64,000 nt of DNA from Tenrec ecaudatus (Eukaryota; Chordata; Mammalia; Afrosoricida; Tenrecidae), in the NCBI RefSeq assembly GCF_050624435.1, contig NC_134536.1:128286758-128350757 (forward strand), read 5' to 3'. Below are positions 23,166 to 33,002 of the stretch, piece after piece. The translations under genes and the position numbers were made by a program. The number at the start of each line of letters is the position of its first letter. The stretch's first letter is position 1. A model generated the notes under the pieces. That model was not told the DNA's origin, did no database searches, and saw nothing but the letters and a program-made list of their open reading frames with translations.

Positions 23166-24190
23166 AGAAAGAAAAACCTGTAAATGAATCAAGGTCTAAT
23201 TTTTGACCTCTAGGCGTGTCTTCCAATCAAGTCCGATGGGCTGCCAGACTCTGGCCCCAGAGTCTATCCTTGGCACTCCTTCCGGGGCTCCTGCTCTGCT
23301 CCCCCTGTTGCTCTGCCGCATGCCCTTAGTGTTTTGCCTCAGTGACTCGGGGTCAGTCCAGGCCAGTCACGACACTGAGTCTCCAGTATTGTCCCGGGTC
23401 GGGCCATGGGCCAGCGAGGGATGTCATGTCTCACAGTGGGATCAGTCATATGGTCCACTCTGTGCATTGGCTGTCCGGAGCGGGCATATCGTCCTCCAGG
23501 CCTGGTGAGCCTGGATGTGCTCCCCTCTCCCTTCCTCCCGAGTTCCCTTTTTCTTCAATCTGTCAACAGTCCCCTAGGCAACTCTCTCCACCTTCGGAAC
23601 AAGACACCTGATGGGGCTTATCCTTTTAGCGCCTTCTTTGCTGCTGTGTCCTAACTCATTTACATTCCACTTTAATGGCTAAAGGCAAGTCATCTTACAA
23701 ACTATTTTTACTTCCCAATAATCACTTCTATCAATCATTATATCAATAACAATAGGCAGAAGAAAACAGTATAAACCTAGTACTGCCAGATCCTAAACTC
23801 CATTCTTAACACAGTCAAGTTCAATCCTTATCTAAACTACTCCATTGATGGGAAGAATGACTTTAGGCCTCTGACGGAATCAAGCCAGGACCCGGCTTTC
23901 TGACAGCCATTTTCACTAAGCAGCATGGTCTCTGAGAAATTCCAACAGCGATTTCACCCCTGAACTCAAGATGTACATTAATCACATTCATTTTCACCAT
24001 TTCACACAGGAATAACCAAAACCAACAACCAAACAAAATCATCAAAACTTCAACTTCCCATATTCTTTCCAGAAAACAAACTAGTAAACTGCATGGACAT
24101 ATCTGACCTCTTGCTAGACAAAGAAACACTACCAGGAAGCAGAAACCAAACAAATATCCACTCTCCATCTTTATGGTTTATTTCCCTCGT
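23166..24190 (-). mobile_element. ERVL-like internal region, 5' part
   Basis: Leader-side internal sequence downstream of the primer-binding site. The longest frames (about 100 aa) show no retroviral domain. Confidence 0.5.
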
Positions 24191-24208
24191 ACCCCACTCC
24201 TGGTACCA
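24191..24208 (-). other. retroviral primer-binding site, tRNA-Leu(UAA)
   Basis: The plus strand reads ACCCCACTCCTGGTACCA, identical to the recalled 3' end of mammalian tRNA-Leu(UAA) including CCA. It lies 3 nt inside the 5' LTR, the expected position. Confidence 0.85.
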
Positions 24209-24211
24209 CAA

Positions 24212-24704
24212 TGTGTTAGCCCAGGTTGACTAGAGAGACAAATCCAAGGATACTCAAAGAACTTTATATAGAGAGTCGTTGTACATTCAGAAAACATCCC
24301 AGCCCAGTCCAGATCAAGTCCCTAAGTCCAATATTAGCCCATATGTCCGATCCAGTCTATAATTTCCTCTTCAGACTCACACAACACATGCAGTGACACC
24401 AACTGCAGGAAGATCACAGGCCAGTTGATGGTCTAGTGGATCCAGTGGTGGTGGAAGCATCTCAACACTGGCATGGGTCTCCACGTGGCTCCTCCAGCTC
24501 CAGGGCTCTGGCTCCATCAGTGTGTCTCCATGTGGCTTGTCAAAAGGAATGTGAAGCAGAGAGTGTGTCTGGCCTCCAGTGAGCTATTTTATTTCCATAG
24601 CGCCTCCAAATGAGTTCATCAAGCTGTGACCTGATTGACGGGCTAGACTCCACCCTTTCGCTCTTAATAGTCTCAAGTTGACACCAGATTATATAGCTGT
24701 GTCC
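24212..24704 (-). repeat. 5' LTR of the ERVL-like provirus
   Basis: About 493 bp. It starts TGTGTTAGCCCAGG on the plus strand and aligns with the other LTR throughout. The outer edge is eroded, so its last bases are approximate. Confidence 0.75.
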
Positions 24705-25324
24705 AGGACAGTGGCCTCGGCTCAAAAGGGTCATGGGTGGCACATCTATCATCTCCATTTGGGTCATTCAACTAAAGGCAGAGGGTAAACCCTGAGTACA
24801 TGCCCTGTACCAGGTCCCAAGTAGAGAGACCTGCTTCACTCTGCCCACACGTTAGACTTCACTGCCCCAAAAGACCTCCACACACATGCATATCTCTAGG
24901 ACCCTCACCATCACCACCACCAGATCACCCGCCCCCACCAGTCATGTAATGACTCCCTCCTTCCCTCCCATCCTCTGCTCTGTCGTCTTATCTTCCTCTC
25001 AGCCCTCCTGCTCTCCTCCCTCTCTCCCTCCTTTCTCCAGCGCACTGAGCATCTGCTTCCTTCACATCCCTCTGAGCCAGGGACGGAGAGATGCCGGGGT
25101 GTTCCCGATCCCCCATCCCCACCCCAAGAGCTTTAAAACGTCACCCACATGACTGGAATTCTAAGCCCGAGCTGTTAGGTGAGGCACCAAATAAATCATA
25201 GACCTTTGAAAAAGTATGCTCAGAAGATGGAGAAGCTCTCTGGAGAAATAACATCAGACCAAAATCTAAGGTGGCACATTCTGGGGAGTCTCCTCCTTTC
25301 CGCTGCCTATAAACCTCAGTGCCA
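24705..25324. other. unique noncoding sequence
   Basis: A C/T-rich stretch at 24950-25060; nothing else recognised. Confidence 0.35.
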
Positions 25325-25530
25325 ACACCAAACAGCTCACTCATGTCAAATCGATTCCGACTCTTAGTGACCCTCTGGGACAGGGTAGAACTGTCCCCTG
25401 TGAGTGTCCCAGGCTTGTCACTCTTGACAGGTATATCCTCTGCTTCCTCCCAAGGAGCTGCTGCTGGTTTCAAACCACTGACCTTGTGGTGAGCAGCCCA
25501 ACATGTAACCACTCTGCCACCGAGGCTGTA
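25325..25530 (-). mobile_element. AfroSINE copy
   Basis: Near full length: tail 'tcaaatcgattccgactc', core 'gggacagggtagaactg', head 'caaaccactgaccttgtgg' ending 'ctctgccaccgaggctgt'. Confidence 0.85.
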
Positions 25531-25671
25531 CAGCCTCTGAGAGCTGAATCAACGGGATGGCAGTGAGTTTTCAAGGTAGAAAGGAGGAAGGAAACTATGT
25601 CAGCCTTGGACGGGAGGCCATACAAGCATGAAGGTCATCTGAGACGTCCAAGAAGAGGTGGGTGGGTGTAG

Positions 25672-25722
25672 GGAGCCCCTGGCCCAAGTGATAAGTGAGG
25701 AAGTCAACAATTCAACCTGCGG
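25672..25722 (+). mobile_element. AfroSINE head fragment
   Basis: 'gggagcccctggcccaagtg' and 'gaagtcaacaattcaacctg' resemble the tRNA-like head; the rest is absent. Confidence 0.45.
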
Positions 25723-25754
25723 GGCTGTCACTGGGTTTGCCACAGGGATGGCCG

Positions 25755-25965
25755 GCAATATAGCGAAGCATGTCACTAGACTCATACAGACCCAGGTTCA
25801 GATCCCGGCCAAGCCCTGGGACAAGTCCTGTTCTTTCCACCTTATTTTTCTCGCCCCTGAAACAGAGATGAGACTCCCCAGCTCGCAGAGCGGCTGTGAG
25901 GAGGAAGTGAGAGGATGTGTATGCAGACTGCGCCATTGTACCTAGGACACACTTCCCAAAATTGT
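25755..25965 (+). mobile_element. MIR SINE remnant
   Basis: Sense-order landmarks: 'acccaggttcagatcccgg', 'gggacaagtcctgttc', 'aacagagatgagac', 'agcggctgtgaggaggaagtg'. Confidence 0.6.
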
Positions 25966-26164
25966 GTATCGAATCTAAGCAAATGAAGGCACTGGGTGTG
26001 AGCCTCATTCCAGGGGGTTAATCACAGGGGAGGGAGGCATTGCACAACAGGCAGGGAGAGCAGAGCGGGTGAAGGGAGACGGTCTCATTGTTTCATGTTG
26101 AGGGAGACCTGTGGGCCTTGGAGAGCAGCAGAGGAGGGACGCTGCCAGGCCGGGCTGATGATGG

Positions 26165-26285
26165 AACATTCTCAAACCCATGGTGGTGGCGGCTATGCCA
26201 CAGTGAATCGTGCAGTTGAACGGGGAGCGGATTGGATGGCATGTGAATTCTATCTCAAAAAAGCTCTTTGAAAAAAAAAAGTAGA
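26165..26285 (+). mobile_element. L1 (mammalian-wide) 3' end
   Basis: 'ggatggcatgtgaattctat' followed by 'ctcaaaaaagctctttgaaaa' matches the common old L1 3' terminus, including the A-rich tail. Confidence 0.6.
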
Positions 26286-26617
26286 GGCTGAATAGAAGCT
26301 TGAATGCCCTGGGAATGAGGAATGGGGGTGCTGAGGACGAGGGACAGTCAGAGAATGGAGGCAGAGAAGATCCTGCACTCCTTCCAGAGGTGCTAATTCG
26401 TGCTGTGTGTACAAGCACTAGGGAGACTGGGCCACCTGAGGGTGTTCACAGGCCTGGGGCGAGCCCACCTGGAGCAGAGTGATGGGGGGAAAGGTGGCAG
26501 GAATGAAATGGGAGCCAGGAGGAGCTGCAGAACAGGTGGTATACTGTTGGGTGTGGCTGCCTCTGGTCTCCACAACTTCCCTGACCCTGCCCTGCCCATC
26601 TCAGCCATTACCACCTG
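26286..26617. other. unique noncoding sequence
   Basis: Nothing recognised. It supplies the target site CACCTG (26612-26617) of the adjacent LTR. Confidence 0.4.
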
Positions 26618-26840
26618 TGTCAGGGGAAGCCAGCCCCTAACACATCATTACGGTCCGGTAGGCGCAATTGTGCAGCGATAATAAGTAAAGATCATAGTAA
26701 AGTTATAGAGAGCATGAGAGATAGAAGTGAAGTATTGAAATAAATGGAGTCAGACACAATTCATGGTAGCATGCTCACCTCATCCCGCTTGATGGTCCGC
26801 ATGGAGGGAGAGAGAGAGAGTTTAATGGTAGCCCCGGCCC

Positions 26841-26850
26841 CTTTTATATT
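26841..26850 (-). promoter_or_regulatory. TATA box of the solo LTR
   Basis: The minus strand reads AATATAAAAG, downstream of the duplicated U3 block and upstream of ATTAAA, as in a retroviral promoter. Confidence 0.6.
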
Positions 26851-26911
26851 CTCTGGGGACATGCAAGCCCCCTAATTACAGGTGGGGACATTCGTCACAG
26901 GAAGGGGCTGT

Positions 26912-27097
26912 ACTATAGGCAAAACAGTAATGGGAAGGGGTGGTCTCGGGAAATACACGCAATAGGAAGGGGCGGGATTGGGGTATACATGTGACAAGAT
27001 GGGCACTATAGGCAAAACAGTAATGGGAAGGGGTGGTCTCGGGAAATACATGCAATAGGAAGGGGCGGGATTGGGGTATACATGTGACAAGATGGGC
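26912..27097 (-). repeat. 93-bp tandem duplication in the LTR U3
   Basis: Copies 26912-27004 and 27005-27097 are almost identical; the clear difference is 'atacacgcaa' versus 'atacatgcaa'. Each holds 'ctataggcaaaacagtaatg' and 'aggaaggggcgggattgg'. Direct U3 repeats are typical retroviral enhancer duplications. Confidence 0.92.
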
Positions 27098-27383
27098 GGA
27101 CCCTAGCTCCAAGATGGCGACCTAACCTTGATCATCCTTGGGCGGGTTTGACCTGTGGGGTCTCCTACAAGGAAACAGACAACTACTATCCTTATCAGAA
27201 GGGAGTGGGCCCTATTTGTTGTGGGATAAACAGTGGTGTCTGCTTGCTCTAGATGGCTGATAGCTCTCAGGGAGAATAACCCCTGACCTACTTCTGATGA
27301 CCTCCAAGTATAGACATTCCCAAGCAGCTGTCTGGCATATATTTGGGGGAGGAAGCTTGGGAGAAATCCTTCTGTATCCCACA

Positions 27384-27589
27384 CACCTGGAGTAGATTCA
27401 GCCTCCCCATCTGACCTGGGCCACTGATGGGATCAGATGGGCCACAGGGGCGGGGGGGAGGGAGGGGTTATAGCCAAACTGGGACAGTAGAGGGGCAGGG
27501 GGAAGTGTCCCATCTAAAAGACCTGCCTGGGGAAACCCCAGAAACTGAGTCCTGAAACCCCCAGATAATTTCTAGGATACCAGTGTACA
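27384..27589. other. unique noncoding sequence
   Basis: Begins with the second CACCTG target copy. Nothing else recognised. Confidence 0.35.
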
Positions 27590-27760
27590 CAGGAGCCCTC
27601 GGATTAGGCAAGGGGCAAATAACCACAAGGTCATCGGTTCAAACCGCCCAACACACACACACAGCCTCTCCGGAGGAGAATGATGAGGTGGTTTGCTCCT
27701 TTAACGATGTGCGGTCTCAGAAGCCCTCAGGCCTGCTTCTACTTTGTCCTGGAGGGCTCC
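27590..27760 (+). mobile_element. AfroSINE copy
   Basis: Head 'aggagccctcggattaggc' and 'atcggttcaaaccgcc', with a short CA run at 27649-27663 and the core 'tttaacgatgtgcggtctc'. The tail is diverged. Confidence 0.65.
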
Positions 27761-27784
27761 TGTGGGTTGGCTTGGTCTCGGTTT

Positions 27785-27950
27785 CTCTGGTTCCAAAGGT
27801 GTCCAAGACTGGCAGCTTCAATCCACCCAGCGATGTCACAAGAGAAAGCATGATCCACTATCATACAAGTCTAGCCCTTAAAAGCCCTATGACGCACAGT
27901 TCTACTCTGGCCTACAGGGGCTTGCAGGGAGTCAGGATCAACGTCCCAGA
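27785..27950 (+). mobile_element. AfroSINE copy
   Basis: 'cagcttcaatccacccagcg' and then 'cagttctactctggcctac' with the tail 'gggagtcaggatcaac'. Confidence 0.5.
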
Positions 27951-28741
27951 AGCAGGTCGCTTGGCTTCACTCCATGCAGAGTGTGTGTGCGGTCTGTGTG
28001 CTGCAGTGAGTGTTGGCTTACCTGCCAACCTGAGGCTGCAGGTGGGCCAGGTGACAAGTCTGTAGGGAGAGACCTGGGGGGGAGGGGGGCACAGAAGAGC
28101 CACCTAGTGGACAGACCACACGTGACTCATGGCTCCCGATGTCATGAGTCAATAGTGGGGGGTTTGTACCCCAGCCCGACTAGTATCATGACTGCCTGAC
28201 CACCACCACCCAGAAGTGGGCACAGCCTGCCTCTTCACGTCTGCCGAACTGCACCCACGCTGGCTCCTCCCTGGGCACCAGTCACCTCACCTCTTCCTGT
28301 CCATTAGGCAAACTGAGGCACTGGCCCAGAGGGAGGGGCCCAGGGGGCTCCTAGATTCTAGCCCTGACTGTATAACATCCCCCTGGGCCTCAGGGTCGCT
28401 TGCAGGGTGCAGGAGGTGAGTCTGCTGGAAGGATGACGCCAAAGTCACTGTCTGTTGAATTTTTGTACAGTCTGTCGGCAGAAAGTCCTAAATCCCTGCA
28501 GTGGGTTCTAACCGCAAAACCCTTTTTTTTTTTTAATAAGCTCCACTTTCATGTATCCAAATAGCTGCCAGACTAAAACCCCGTGCTAATTTGCCTTTTG
28601 ATTCCTCTAAGGCGTGCCAGTCAGCACTGCCATGATGCATTGGCCCCTCGTCCCCTGGTCTCAGCTGCACCTGCTCCATGAACGAGTGCTCTGGCCGCTG
28701 CCCAGTGTTTCCTTAACAGCTTTAGTGGCAGAAAATTGTCA
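27951..28741. other. mostly unique noncoding sequence
   Basis: A MIR-like 'ggcaaactgaggcactggc' occurs near 28308-28326 and a poly(T) run at 28521-28534. No exon is recognised. Confidence 0.35.
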
Positions 28742-28990
28742 TGTTGAAAATAACTGATAAATTATCAAGGGTTCACAACGGTGGGCGCGTAGGGGAAGGA
28801 AGGGAAAAAAGAGGACCTGGTACCAAGGGCTCACGTAGAAAGAAAATGTTTTGGAAATGATGATGGCAACCTATGTACAAGTGTGATTGATACAATCGAT
28901 GTGTGGAGTGTTATAAGAGCTGTAAGAGCCCCCCAGTAAAATGATGTATTAAAATAATAATTAAATAAATAAAACACAATAAATTACTTT
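28742..28990 (+). mobile_element. LINE (L1-type) 3' end, 5'-truncated
   Basis: 'gataaattatcaagggttc' through 'agctgtaagagccccccag' then 'taaaatgatgtattaaaat'. Only the last 250 bp of the family are present, followed by an A-rich tail. Confidence 0.75.
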
Positions 28991-28999
28991 CATGTGAAA

Positions 29000-29130
29000 A
29001 AAATTCTCATACCATGCAATTCAACAGTTCAGTCGCATCTAGAAGAGTTGTCCCGTCATTGCCACCATCAGTTTCACTTTTTTGTTGTTGTTGTGCTTGT
29101 CACTCCCGTTGCCTCCCAAGCTCTCCTTCC
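29000..29130 (-). mobile_element. old L1 fragment
   Basis: Antisense L1 phrases 'ccatgcaattcaacagttcag', 'gagttgtcccgtcattgcc' and 'cactcccgttgcctccc' follow the order seen in common mammalian L1 3' regions. Confidence 0.5.
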
Positions 29131-29688
29131 ACATCCCCAAGGAACATTAACCCAGGGACTGTCTCTGTGGCTCTGTAGCTCTTCCTAGGCTGGATTTCAT
29201 ATCCAAAAATCTCCTTAAAAAACAAACGAAAATAATGACAAAGTAAAACAGAGAAAAACCTCCATCGAAAAGACAGCAGAAGGTATTAAGCACTAGAACA
29301 AATGTAAATGGCTCAGATGGGAGACATGTGCAGCAAAGCCACTTTCCAATGCGCTCGGCACGTTAGCAAGGCTGTGCACAGCCCTGGTCTGTGGTCAGAG
29401 GAGATGCATCAGGTGCTTAAACCTTTTTCTAAGAAAAACTGAAACAGCTTTAAAATGAGTCAAAAGGGAGATCAAACGACAGATACTACATGTTGCCCTA
29501 ATTACATCTGTCGTAATCGACGTTACAATGCTCTCTGTCCGGTGACAAAGCTGTTCGCACCCCTAAACTATGCAGGAAGGGGGTTCATAGAGGCGTAATC
29601 CATGGGTGGACCCTGCACATGGACATGGGGCTTCCAAGGTTGGTCCAGTGGCTGGTTTTGTCGCATTTCCTGGTGTTTCAGTGACACT
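29131..29688. other. unique noncoding sequence, candidate conserved element
   Basis: Less GC-rich than its surroundings and free of recognised repeats. It contains homeobox-like cores such as 'ctaattacatctgtcg'. Conservation cannot be tested here. Confidence 0.3.
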
Positions 29689-29886
29689 GGGAGCCTGGAG
29701 GGGTCGTGGTCACACATTGGGCAGAGAAGGGCAGATCCGAGGCTTGAAGCCACCAGCGGCTCCCGGGAGAAAGACAGGGCTTTCTACTCCCGTAAAGAGT
29801 GACGTCTCAAAACCCACGGGCAGTTCCGCCTTGACCTGCAGGGACACTGTGAGTCAGCGCAGACTCGGCGGCAGTGGGTTTTTGGT
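29689..29886 (+). mobile_element. AfroSINE copy
   Basis: Complete order: 'gggagcctggaggggtcg', B-box region 'gaagccaccagcggctcc', 'actcccgtaaagagtgac', and tail 'gcagactcggcggcagtgg'. Confidence 0.85.
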
Positions 29887-30584
29887 CTTCAGTTACAACA
29901 CTGTGGATCTCTAGCGATAACATTTTCGAGACTGAAATAATAAGGAAGAGAACGGAGAAAAGGGCTTTTGCTCAGGTACTAATAAGTTTGCTAAAGAGTT
30001 TACTAAACAACCACAACGTCTGGTTGCTAGCATTCGCATACTCTAAGAAACACCACATATAAGAAATGTTCAGCTGAACTTGCCCGGTTGCCTCTCTGAT
30101 AAAAACTGATCCGAAGCCTTCCTCAGGGTTGTGTCTGGTCTGGTGCTGTGGGAGGGGGTCCATTGGGGGGGTCCATTGGGGGCCGGGGTGACACCATAAG
30201 TTACACCAGCCCTGGTGACCCCCCCGCCCTGGCAGTCTCCTCACCTTATACACAGCTGGGCGTGTGGAGGTCTGGAGCACAGGACCCGAACCGGACCCCC
30301 AGGTTTGTGGTTGGAAGTCAGCGCGTCACTAACTCAACCTGGGCCTCACCTGAGGGGAACTCAAAAGGTGCGTGGAGAAGTGGAATTAAAAGATAATGGG
30401 ACTTTCCCCTGAATTTTTTGAAGCCTCCTGGTAGGTCCTCCTCGTGGCTCACTTCTTTATGTAAAACAATGGTCACCTCAGAGGTAGTGCCAGGATAAAA
30501 GGGGTTCACCCATCGAACGCACCTGGACCAGGCCGACACAAAGGGCTCAGTGGTGGAGGAGGTGGGGGTGGCGGTGTTAGGTTG
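29887..30584. other. unique noncoding sequence
   Basis: Contains a G-rich direct repeat 'gggggtccattggggg' near 30150-30182. No repeat family or exon recognised. Confidence 0.35.
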
Positions 30585-30660
30585 GTCCCGATTCATGGTG
30601 ACCTCACACGTGCAGACTAGACTTGCTTGTTGGGATTGCAAGGCTGCAGCCTTTCGGAGA
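30585..30660 (-). mobile_element. AfroSINE fragment
   Basis: 'tcccgattcatggtgacc' and 'cagactagacttgcttg' resemble the tail half; heavily decayed. Confidence 0.4.
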
Positions 30661-30667
30661 GAGCCCC

Positions 30668-31340
30668 GGTCAGCAGTTCAAAACCACCTGCCGCTCCGAG
30701 GGAGAGAGATGAGATTTTCTACTCCCATAAAGAGTTATCATCTGGGTTGGTCTGGGTAGACTAGAGGAAACAAATCCACAGAAACTCATGTATGTATGAG
30801 AGAGAGTTTTATGTAAAGGGTAAGTGTACATTCAGAAAGCATCCATCCCAACCCAGTGCTGTCCAAGCCCACACGTCCAACTTTAGCCCATTTGTCTGAC
30901 ATCAGTCCACAAAGTCCTCCTCCATCTCACAAAACACACATAATGACACCGACTGCAGGTGGAAAGCTGGCAGCAGTCTCCACACGGCTGCTCCAGCACC
31001 CAAGGCTGCATCGGCGTAGGTCCATGGGGCTTCTCCTCAGAGATGTCTGGCAGGAAGTGAGTCTTGCCAGCTGAAGCAGGGAACTGGCTGAGGCAGCTGC
31101 ACCCTGGTCCGACCATCTGGAAGCAAGAGATTGAACGGCGAGGCTCGCCGAGCCATTGATCTCCCCGCCCTTCAATTAAACTGCCCTCCAATGAATCCCA
31201 CCTGTGTTCATCAGGAGGCTGGCACAATAAACCTTCCCTAGCACACTGGCTCAGAAACCTGCAGGGGACGTACTCTGTCCTACTGAACCGCTAAGTCAAA
31301 CCCACTGCATGGCTGTGAGGTTGGTTTTCTGTGTGTGCGT
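30668..31340 (+). mobile_element. AfroSINE split by an ERVL-like LTR
   Basis: Left part 30668-30742 ('agcagttcaaaaccacctgc' to 'ataaagagttatc') stops at the LTR. The right part from 31246 continues in register with 'ctcagaaacctgcaggggac' and ends near 'cactgcatggctgtgagg'. The SINE therefore predates the LTR insertion. Confidence 0.7.
30743..31245 (-). mobile_element. ERVL-like solo LTR nested in AfroSINE
   Basis: About 503 bp. On the minus strand it starts TGTGCTAGGGAAGG and ends near CTACCCAGACCAACCCA, the TG...CA layout of MLT2/ERVL-type LTRs. It belongs to the same subgroup as 15255-15651 and 58418-58959. The flanking 5-mers no longer match clearly. Confidence 0.75.
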
Positions 31341-32139
31341 GTGTGTCTGTTTGTGGTTTTAATTGGTTTGTTGTTTTTTTGTGTTGGGGGGTGACTTTTC
31401 AGATAGAGGCCCGTCTTCTTACGTGCCTTTGGGCGAATTCAAAGGACTAACCATCCAACTAAGCGCTGAGCACTTAACCATTTGCACCCCCAGACACTCC
31501 TCAGACAAGGTGAGCGGGTTTTCACTGTGGAACCCAGCGCTGGGTGCCTGGACCTTGACATTGGGATCCTGGCACTACCATTCTTAATCTGCACTTCTAA
31601 ATACGCACACTATGTGGCTGTTGTTTGAGTAACCCGGTCCTCTGCAATCGGAATGACCCTTTCACCTTGGGCCTTTCACCTTGGGGAGTTACCCTCTCCC
31701 ACACAAATGGCAGGTTTGAGCCCCACCCACCCCACTGTTGAAAGTGCAGAGCCCTCTGAGTAGCCCAGAGTCGGGGGTGGGGGGGTTGCTGCCCCCGACA
31801 CATGCTCCCTCACTGAAGTCCTCCCCTTCGGGGGCAGTCTGTCTCCCAGCCTCGCCAGCCCCCCCCACCCCCACTTCCATGTGTGTGCCGCCAACCTTTC
31901 ACAAAGCTCAGGTGGAAGGCAGGGAAATCGCAGCCCAGAGCTCGAAGCAAATACAGCATCCAGGTCAAGCAAGAGGGGGTTCAATACACCCAGTACATGC
32001 ACAGGACTGAGGGGAACAGGAAAACAAACAAACTAGAGGAACCGCCTGTGCAGGGTAAGTAAACCGGGAGCTGCACATTTGCAAAAGAAAAGGGCAGTGG
32101 CTGGAGGGGAAAGACTGCTGTCTACGCCTGGCCCTGGGC
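31341..32139. other. mostly unique noncoding sequence
   Basis: Decayed AfroSINE head sequence is likely at 31395-31505 on the minus strand ('gagcacttaaccatttgcacc'). The rest is not recognised. Confidence 0.35.
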
Positions 32140-32270
32140 TGCTCCAGTGCTGCTGGCCAAAACATTGGCAGTTCGAGGTCTCTCAGGGACACCTCGGAAG
32201 AAAATCTTGGTACCCACCACCAAGAAGGCACAGCTCTACTCACTACTCACAGGGTGGCATGAGCAGGGAC
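32140..32270 (+). mobile_element. possible old AfroSINE-related copy
   Basis: 'ctggccaaaacattggcagttcgagg' resembles the tRNA-like head used by elephant-type AfroSINEs. The tail 'gggtggcatgagcagg' is weak. Confidence 0.35.
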
Positions 32271-32710
32271 CCCCACACCCACACAGCAACTGGTCTTATC
32301 CCTGGGAAAGCTACCTAAGAGGTGGGGGGTGGGGAGGACTGTCCCTCCTCCAATGCCTGGCACAGGATGACTCACACACAGACCAACAACCCCCGCCCCC
32401 CAGCAAAGGTCAAATGGGGGCAGGAGGGGGTGGATATTTAAAAAGCACTAAGTAGCTGTGAGTGGTGATGGACAATCTGGCAGTGGATCCGAGCGAGGCC
32501 ACAGAGCCTTATTCAAGTCACCCGGGTCACTGATTTGTACAGGCAAAAAATGTTGGATTGGTCAATGTTGGGTGATATATATTTTTATACACACACACAC
32601 AAAAGCTTGTCCAGCTGAATTGGCTTGGTGACATAAGGCGGAGGGTGTGGTGAAGAGCCAAGTGGAATTTGAGACAAGTAGGGGCGGGGGAGGGAGGGGC
32701 CATTCCTGTG
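32271..32710. other. unique noncoding sequence
   Basis: A short CA run lies at 32591-32602; nothing else recognised. Confidence 0.35.
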
Positions 32711-32907
32711 AGCAGCTGACGAGTGGATTCCGACTCCTACTGAGTCCATGGGACAGGACGGAATGGCTCCTTGGGTTTCCTAAGTTGTCAGTCTTCACGG
32801 ACGCAGACTGTCGCATGGTTCTGCCTAGGAGTAATTGGCGGGCTCAAACTCCTAACCCTTCGGTGAGCAGCAGAGTAGTAAAACACCCAGCCCCAGGGTT
32901 CCTGAGC
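32711..32907 (-). mobile_element. AfroSINE copy
   Basis: Tail 'gacgagtggattccgactcc', core 'gggacaggacggaatggc', head 'caaactcctaacccttcgg' and 'ccccagggttcct'. Confidence 0.75.
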
Positions 32908-32925
32908 GTGAGAACCCAAACCACG

Positions 32926-33002
32926 CCCACTGTCCTTGACGCAGAGTGAGCCTGTTGGACAGGGTAGAACTGCCCCTGCGAGTTTCCCAGACTGTAATTC
33001 TT
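32926..33002 (-). mobile_element. AfroSINE, left piece (split by LINE)
   Basis: Tail side of an AfroSINE through 'ttggacagggtagaactgcc', ending in the target sequence CCCAGACTGTAATTCTT (32986-33002). The element resumes at 34062. Confidence 0.85.

Larger units (their letters stand above)
20168..24704 (-). mobile_element. ERVL-like provirus, noncoding, two LTRs
   Basis: Two direct LTRs (20168-20676 and 24212-24704) are similar along their length, share TGTGTTAG at one end, and bracket about 3.5 kb of internal sequence. Next to the 24212 LTR, after a 3-nt spacer, lies a perfect 18-nt match to the 3' end of tRNA-Leu(UAA), which fixes minus orientation and fits ERVL use of tRNA-Leu. I see no gag, pro, pol or env homology in the 1.8 kb of internal DNA that is not LINE, so this looks like a non-autonomous or deleted member. 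The flanking 5-mers do not match, so the target duplication has decayed or an edge is off by a few bases. Confidence 0.8.
26618..27383 (-). mobile_element. solo LTR with 6-bp target duplication (class II ERV-like)
   Basis: 766 bp bounded by TGTCAGGGG and GTATCCCACA (TG...CA), flanked on both sides by CACCTG (26612-26617 and 27384-27389). The minus strand carries a TATA box AATATAAAAG (26841-26850) and, about 20 bp on, ATTAAA (26821-26826), then a CT-rich stretch, so U3, R and U5 are in order. A 93-bp block in U3 is tandemly duplicated. A 6-bp duplication is typical of class II (betaretrovirus-like) elements. No internal proviral sequence remains. Confidence 0.85.

Noticed and set aside
24191..24208. 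part of a tRNA-Leu gene
   Set aside because: Only the 18-nt 3' end with CCA matches. Genomic tRNA genes lack encoded CCA, and the position beside an LTR identifies a primer-binding site.
20168..24704. retroviral genes in the ERVL-like interior
   Set aside because: Frames reach only about 100-130 aa, and none shows protease, reverse transcriptase, integrase or envelope features.
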